The notes beneath the pieces were generated by a model. It ran no database searches. It saw only the letters and a list, made by a program, of their open reading frames with translations, and had not been told where the DNA came from. Positions 58,547-64,000 of a stretch of 64,000 nucleotides of DNA are shown piece by piece. How positions within the stretch are numbered: the first letter of the stretch is position 1; each line of letters opens with the position of its first letter. The DNA comes from Obelidium mucronatum (lineage: Eukaryota > Chytridiomycota > Chytridiomycetes > Chytridiales > Chytriomycetaceae): contig JAIVFH010000036.1 of assembly GCA_025765595.1 (NCBI GenBank), positions 186,001-250,000 of the forward strand, in the 5' to 3' direction. The position numbers and the translations under genes were made by a program.

Positions 58547-61375
58547 TCAACCGATGGTAAGACATACAAATACCACCCACACAACAAATACACCCAAACC
58601 CTCTTCGTTGGCCGCCGTCCCAGAACTTCTAACCACAAACAACCCTGCTCCGCCGGGTTTTGCTTTTGTAGTTGCGGCAACTGTATTAGCATTCTTTTCA
58701 ACAGCAACATCACTTGAAGACAATAACACCACCGAATCGTAACTTTGTCCCACTTCTTCCAGGTTCACATGCAGAGCAATCGCATGCTTGGATGTTTCAT
58801 CGCAGAGCCCTGCCACAATTCCAACACTGATATCGATGCATGCGTGAATCGTTCCACCCACATTCGATGGAGCGCTATTGCTGTTGTCACTGGTGTTGCT
58901 CGAAACGCCACTCACGGCGTTGCTCGCGCTTTCTTCGCCTAAGGAAACCAAGGGAACAGTGGCAACGCCCACAAAAGGAACCGTGACATATCCCTGTCTG
59001 CAGTTCTGGCTAACATAAATAGAGTTGGAAACCATGCAGAGAAAGCATGTACCGTTGCAGTTGATGGTGATTGAAGGCGGGGGGCTTGGGGATGTTATCG
59101 GTGACGCTAATGAGCCACTTGTACTGGTAATTGACCTTGTCGCTGAAACGGCAACTGCAATGTCGCCCACCATCGTGGATTTAGTTGAGCTTGTTGCTGA
59201 AGCCGTTGGATTTCCAGTTGTCAGTGAAGGGAAAGCAGTGTTTGTGGATGTACTTGATGATGAAGTATTTATGACTGCTCCCAGAGCAGTGGTGCCTGTG
59301 TTTGTAGTGATAGTGGCATTTGCATTCGATATTGCTGTCGAAACGCTTGAAGTTGATGAAGTAGAAGCTCTTGATGCTGTAGATGTTGAAGATGTTTTGT
59401 AAGTTGAAGACGTTGATTTTGAAGTAGTGGAATCGATTGAAGTAGTAGAACTGGTAGCAGTAGTAGAAGTGGCAGAGGTAGTAGAAGTGGTAGAGGCAGT
59501 AGAAGTAGTAGAAGTCTTCCTGGACGTAGTAGTAGCATCGATAGTCAAAACAGGGTGAGGTGGTGGTGGTGGAGGAGGAGGAATTGGCGCACAAATGTTC
59601 TGAGGATTGAATCCACATTCCATACCCCATCCACACCTGCCGCAAGAAACAGTTCCACCACACCCATCAGCCACCCATCCGCAATCCATATATTCCGGAC
59701 AAGAGGAAATCGGAAACCCGGACCCCGGAATCTTTCTAGGATCAAGAACCATTTTTTGCTGGAACAAGAACCAGGGCCCCATACAATTACCATAGATATC
59801 CAACATGCCGGAACAGATCTGAAATTCCAAGACGAGGTTCAATGTTTTACAAATCTTGAACTGGATACCAAGGTGCAACTCAATAATGATAGCGTTATGG
59901 GTTTCACTTCTGAAGATGGTGAGAGAGAGACTCGTTGCTGAAACAGTGGCTGTTGCAGAGTCAACGCTTCCAGTTCTTGTCAACATAAGATCTGCCAGTG
60001 GAAAATTGTAGGTCGAAACATCAAATCGACCCAAATTATGAGTATTGAGCTGCAGGCAGGTACCGATTAGGGAATAAATCTGGCGGAGAAGGTGAGAAAG
60101 CAAACAAATCAGTTGGGACTAAACCAACGTACAAATTTTTCGGCCAAACATCCGCCTGGTTTAGCAAGAGTGCAACTCTTAAAAGCGTTTGAATCAAGGG
60201 TTTGACACAACTTCGAAAGAGTTTGTTCAGTTGGGTTGCTGGAAAACGCCGCAAGATCGGGAAGTCCAGAACAACCGTCGGAACATGCAGGTTTAGAATC
60301 GGCGATTTTTTTGGCGGAAGCAAGAAGGCTCTCCATATCAGAAGTATCGGTTCCCGATCCGGGACAAGGACCACAATAGATTGTGCCACCACAATTATCG
60401 TCGACTTGTCCGCATTGAAATAAGAAACAGGTTTTCAAACACGGGATGGGGACAATGTTCCAACTTGGTCCAGGGCACTGGTTGAAGGAAGCATATTTCT
60501 CGACCGTTGTTGCTACTTTTGGTGGGGAAAAACAATACCAACTTGTCCCAGCGTTTCCCAACCCTTTGATAAGACCATTATCATAGGTAATTGCCCATGG
60601 TGTTAGAGCTCCGCTGACCGGCAAGTAAGCATTCTTGTGCGAGATTGAATCAAGCTCATTGTTTGGCGGATGGTACAGTGTGTCGAAAGCTGGACTCATA
60701 CCCGCACGCTTGATTAGAAGCTAACATAAAGCATAAGCATAAGTGATTCTTTTCATCTGTATCTCATGATCTTCTCACCCGTTGATTAATAAAGTGAAAG
60801 TACTTGTCGATAAAGACAAACTTGCATTCCTGAAGGACCAACACAAGATGGCCCTTGTATGGGGTATACCCCACACACCATTCTTCTGGCAAATACACAG
60901 GTGCTTGGAAAGAAAAAGCAAAGGGCCTGAACGTTTGTTTTCTCTCACGCTCAACACAAGTATTGGCCACAATTGGGCCATTGATGGCCGTTGCTTCCAA
61001 GCAAAGAGGCGGATCCGAACTGGTTGAAAGAGTTCCTCCGACTTGTCGCGTCAACGGGGTTCCTGCGTTGGCCGTCACAGCTGGGCCACCACCGGCTGGC
61101 ACTTGCAAGTACGCCTGGTTGGGATTGCTTAGAGGACCGAGTTTGTATACTAGATGAGTATTAAGCCCGGAAGCCCTTTCCCAGATCTGACTGGCGGCGA
61201 TATAGTCGCATGGCTTGAGCACCACAGCAGTACCCACAGCAGTGGCATCGCCCCCGTCAATGCAGTTACCAATGTACTCAATGGACTCAATTGCATATCC
61301 ACCTTCGAGCCAGACTACAGCGGATACTTGGTGGAGCTGCAGTGCAGCCAGGAGAGTTACTGTCCACAATCCCAT
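58547..61375 (-). CDS. Secreted Ser/Thr-rich protein with lectin-like and Cys-rich parts
   Basis: Three exons (61375-60779, 60720-60133, 60079-58547) give 905 aa. A signal peptide is clear (MGLWTVTLLAALQLHQVSA). Next comes a ricin-B-like beta-trefoil piece (CIDGGDATAVGTAVVLKPCD with QIWERA, then CLEATAINGPIVANTCVE). Two related Cys-rich modules follow far apart: CGQVDDNCGGTIYCGPCPG and CGWVADGCGGTVSCGRCGWG. Then a poly-Pro run, a long Ser/Thr tract fit for O-glycosylation, more Cys, and a hydrophobic end (VFVVWVVFVCLTIG) that could be a GPI signal or membrane anchor. It is probably a cell-wall or surface protein that binds carbohydrate; the ligand is unknown. Its stop lies 61 bp from the convergent DUF2855 stop. 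Confidence 0.7.
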
Positions 61376-61492
61376 TTTTGGAGATTTTCTTCAATCAATT
61401 TTCTCTCAGTTCTACTGTGGCTGATAAGGAAACACATCAGCCACAGTTAAAAAAAAACAACGACTGATATATACCAACGTTTATTCCGATAA

Positions 61493-62277
61493 CTAAAGAG
61501 TGACCACAATGCTGCCACACTCTCTTACTGCGAATCCGTCTTCCTCGAAGGATGGAGATACAGCACGTTTTACCAGCAGCAAGCTATCCTTCACAAATGC
61601 AATTTGATCTGCCTTGATAATCCCACTTCCAGCACCGCCATTCCCACCAGTTGCAGATATTGATGCCCCGCGCAAGAGTTCAATGGCTTTGGCCGATGTA
61701 ACCGATGGTGAAGTTGACAGAATTTTTGGATTTGTAATGCTACTATGAATGGATTTGGCGAGATCTTGTTCAACTGAAGTGAGAATATTGCTGTATGTAG
61801 AGATAGATCAATCAAACTTTTTTTTTTTTTTTTTTTTTTGGTGGCTGTTCTTTTTTGTTCTTTACCGATATTCGTTTGACCGCTCGTTCGCATGGTCCTG
61901 TTGGATTCTATCGAGCAATCGAACTGACGAAATATCAATCAGACCTCTGATTTTGGATTTATCAGTGCACAGTGTTTTCTTTTTGGTCTTTGACAACACC
62001 ACCAAAAATACATACTCCGCCGTCCTTTGCACGATCCGCTTAAGCATTTCCTTTTCCCTCATTGGTTGTTGTGCTTTTAGATCGGGTGATGATTGATTGG
62101 CTGAGTTGACTGACAATGTGGCGACTGCGTCCGGCCTAATATGCGCACTAAGTGGATTGCACTTTGCACAAAATAATTAGAAGACGCTCACTGGCGGTCA
62201 TTGGGGATTAGGGGTGTTGTTTCTGATGGATGCTGCGAATCGCCGTCTCTGCTTGGTTGACTTCCACAACAACCCAT
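61493..62277 (-). CDS. LAMTOR1: LAMTOR1-like Ragulator subunit
   Basis: Four short exons (62277-62192, 62135-62016, 61946-61866, 61790-61493) give 194 aa. The N-terminus MGCCGSQPS fits N-myristoylation at Gly2 and palmitoylation at Cys3 and Cys4, as in human LAMTOR1, and is followed by TTPLIPNDRQ. The helical core has LKRIVQRTAEGLIDISSV, matching the IID(V/I)S part of LAMTOR1, then LDRIQQDHANERSNEYR and a C-terminal helix-rich region. LAMTOR1 anchors the Rag GTPases to the lysosome or vacuole membrane for TORC1 activation by amino acids; the yeast counterpart is Meh1/Ego1. All joins hold phase. A T run near 61820-61840 lies in the last intron. The Gly-rich ATGGNGGAGSG loop is unusual. Confidence 0.82.
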
Positions 62278-62393
62278 TTTTTTAAAATATAAATAAAATC
62301 GAATAGATGCATGATAGTGTATTTTAAATAAGAGAAAAAATCAACAAAAAATCCCCTTAATTTCCTTTTTTTTTATAACACTTCTCTACTTTT

Positions 62394-63628
62394 CTAATAC
62401 TCTTCAAAGAATCCATGACCAGTCTCTATGGAATGACCCTGCGCCTCCTTTTGCCCCGTTAATCCCTTTCGACACACTGAACAACGCAGCGTAAAAGAAC
62501 TCAAATCCGTAAACTTTCTCTTCCGTCTCCAGACTTGAGCAAGCTCCAAAGCCGCCTTCTTGACTTGCCCTTCCGCCTGCTCCCGACCAAACACTGTCAT
62601 ATCAAACTCGCGACCACTATCCCCGCTTTCTTGCTGCAGCGGCGAAACCACCACCGCGTCATAATGGATCCCACTGTAAAACAAAATCACAATCTTGCTA
62701 TATCCACTGCCTTCACCAAACTGATCGATTCTACATGTCGCCACATCCAGCGACCAAATCTCTGTTTCAAAGTGCGCGCTAAAGATGGCGAGTTCAATCG
62801 CACCGCCCCATGAATTCGGGCTTTGGATCCAAGCCACGTATTCTGGAATAGGCCGGCCGAGAAGGGTTGCGCTGTATTCTTGCGTGTGTTTGGAGATGTG
62901 CGTGGCAATGATTGTGCGGAGTTCTTGGGTCGAGGTCTGGGAGTTTGTGAGGACATGTGAAACTGCGTGAAAGAGGCATGAGTTGTCGTCTTTCATTTCC
63001 TAAAAAGTGGGCAGGGGGTTTGACGCGTCAGATGGCAAACTCATTGAAAAAAAAAACAGAATAGCTTAGTTACCCGGACTTTCAAGAAGCCATCAGTTAC
63101 TGGCACGCATTCATCGTTATTTTGTTGGGGAGCTGCTGGATGTACAGGTGCGGGTGGTGGTGGTACTTGTTGTTGTGTGCTAGAATTGGAGGCACTTCCA
63201 AATGAAAAGGCTCCACTTGTCTTGACAGGCGATACACTACCCCCACCGCTTGCAGCTACTGCATCAGACAGCTCAACAATTAATTGCTCCCCGTCTTTGA
63301 TTCCACAGGCTGCCAGAGAATCTGCATCGCCATTGGCGATAAACTTTGGAGGAAACCCTGTCTTGACTGAATGAATGCAATCAGACACGCGCAATGAGTC
63401 GCGGAAAGAAAATAAAAAAAAAACCAGCATACTTTTGAAGGAAGAGCTTGAGTCAAGAGACTTTAGTGCAGCAGCCAAATCCCTTCGAAGTTCAGCCAAC
63501 GATGACTGGGCAGTGAGGGACTGTCCAATAACAGCGGTTTCATTTGCAAATCTAGCGCGGAGTCTCTAAGAAGTTTGATGCGATTGAGAGGTGGTCGGTG
63601 TGGGCGTGCTGTCAAAGGAGTTTACCAT
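62394..63628 (-). CDS. OTU1: OTU1/YOD1-type deubiquitinase
   Basis: Four exons (63628-63626, 63565-63433, 63366-63074, 62999-62394) give 344 aa, like yeast Otu1 (301) and human YOD1 (348). The N-terminal UBX-like domain starts MRLRARFANETAV and contains IKTGFPPKFI. After a Ser/Pro linker comes the OTU domain with catalytic Cys151 in DDNSCLFHAV and His255 in IHYDAV, then a C2H2 zinc finger (C316, C319, H332, H338). It trims ubiquitin chains for the Cdc48/p97 pathway at the ER. Exon 1 appears to be the ATG alone: ATG|GTAAAC to TAG|AGACTC, which gives the expected Met-x-Leu-Arg start. The spacer to the divergent GPALPP1 gene is 45 bp. Confidence 0.87.
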
Positions 63629-63673
63629 TATTTTATAAGAAGTTTTATTTTATTTCACAACATCAAGCTTATT
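63629..63673. promoter_or_regulatory. 45-bp divergent spacer, OTU1 / GPALPP1
   Basis: Only 45 bp separate the OTU1 start on the minus strand from the GPALPP1-like start on the plus strand. The stretch is A/T-rich (TTTTATTTTATTTC) with no clear box. Because the OTU1 first exon is a bare ATG, its first intron may hold control sites. Confidence 0.4.
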
Positions 63674-64000
63674 ATGGGAATAGGACCACAGTTGCCACCT
63701 GGCTTTGCCCAGCCTTCGAACACTTCGGACAACGAAGAAGAGGAAGAGGACTTTTCGGTGGACGTTGGACCAGCATTGCCCCCCGGCTTTATCAAAAAGC
63801 CAGTGTCAACTGTTGCTGGACCTTCAGTTATGGACAACAACAACAACAACGCAACAGAACAAGCTCAGCAGGAGCAGAATCCAAAGAAGAGACGGGTGAT
63901 GGGACCCTCCGCTCCCCCACCATCAGGTCTACCAGTCTCATCACAGTTGGATGAAGACGACGATGATGACTTTGGCCCACAACCCATCCCACAAGAGTAT
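63674..64000 (+). CDS. GPALPP1: GPALPP1-like protein, N-terminal part (cut by window edge)
   Basis: The frame is open from ATG at 63674 to the window end, 109 codons. It shows the repeated motif of the family: IGPQLPPGF at the start, VGPALPPGFIKKP in the middle and VMGPSAPPP later, separated by acidic stretches (DNEEEEEDF, DEDDDDDF) and a basic KKRR. Human GPALPP1 (DUF3752 at its C-terminus) has the same repeats; its function is poorly known, possibly nuclear or splicing-related. A run of AAC codons gives five Asn. The C-terminal DUF3752 domain, if present, lies outside the window. Confidence 0.75.
   Translation, partial: MGIGPQLPPGFAQPSNTSDNEEEEEDFSVDVGPALPPGFIKKPVSTVAGPSVMDNNNNNATEQAQQEQNPKKRRVMGPSAPPPSGLPVSSQLDEDDDDDFGPQPIPQEY

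Overview
The window looks like a nuclear segment of an early-diverging, probably zoosporic (chytrid-like) fungus. The evidence is dense genes with many short GT-AG introns (mostly about 45-105 nt, with two clear outliers of 180 and 251 nt), the standard genetic code, and eukaryote-only genes such as POL2, RAD51, NUP98, NUP160, prefoldin 3, DCN1 and LAMTOR1. A MYND/DUF4470 protein and NAD-GDH of the fungal Gdh2 type also fit a fungus. The taxonomic call is inference; no rRNA or tRNA gene was seen. Exon joins below were worked out by eye and checked for phase.

Layout. 1-9 kb: the tail of an E2/F-box paralogue, a MYND-DUF4470 protein, NAD-glutamate dehydrogenase copy A, PRPP synthetase and prefoldin 3. 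9-18.5 kb: a small orphan protein, NUP98, a tail-anchored TPR protein, CDC34, a DUF4436 membrane protein and RAD51. 18.6-33.3 kb: an E2/F-box fusion protein, a long coiled-coil protein, the catalytic subunit of DNA polymerase epsilon, and an orphan gene whose first exon is disrupted by a 17-bp tandem duplication. 33.6-49.1 kb, all minus strand: NUP160, DCN1, a SAM-domain membrane protein, a (CA)n tract, a TPR-SET protein and glutamate dehydrogenase copy B. 49.3-58.5 kb: a tightly packed metabolic block of Gfo/Idh/MocA oxidoreductase, ABCC transporter, HxxxD acyltransferase and DUF2855 protein. 58.5-64 kb: a secreted Ser/Thr-rich lectin-like protein, LAMTOR1, OTU1/YOD1 and the start of a GPALPP1-like gene.

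Themes. Most genes are housekeeping: replication and recombination (POL2, RAD51), the nuclear pore (NUP98, NUP160), ubiquitin/NEDD8 (CDC34, DCN1, OTU1, E2/F-box) and nutrient signalling or nitrogen metabolism (LAMTOR1, two GDH2 copies). The best candidate for an undescribed system is the block at 49.3-58.5 kb. There the transporter and acyltransferase start codons are 42 bp apart, and the acyltransferase and DUF2855 reading frames overlap by 14 bp on the same strand. Other notable points are a 4-nt microexon in DCN1, gene-converted GDH2 cores, an FG-poor NUP98 beside an FG-bearing NUP160 tail, and GC-rich 5' ends in six otherwise AT-leaning genes.
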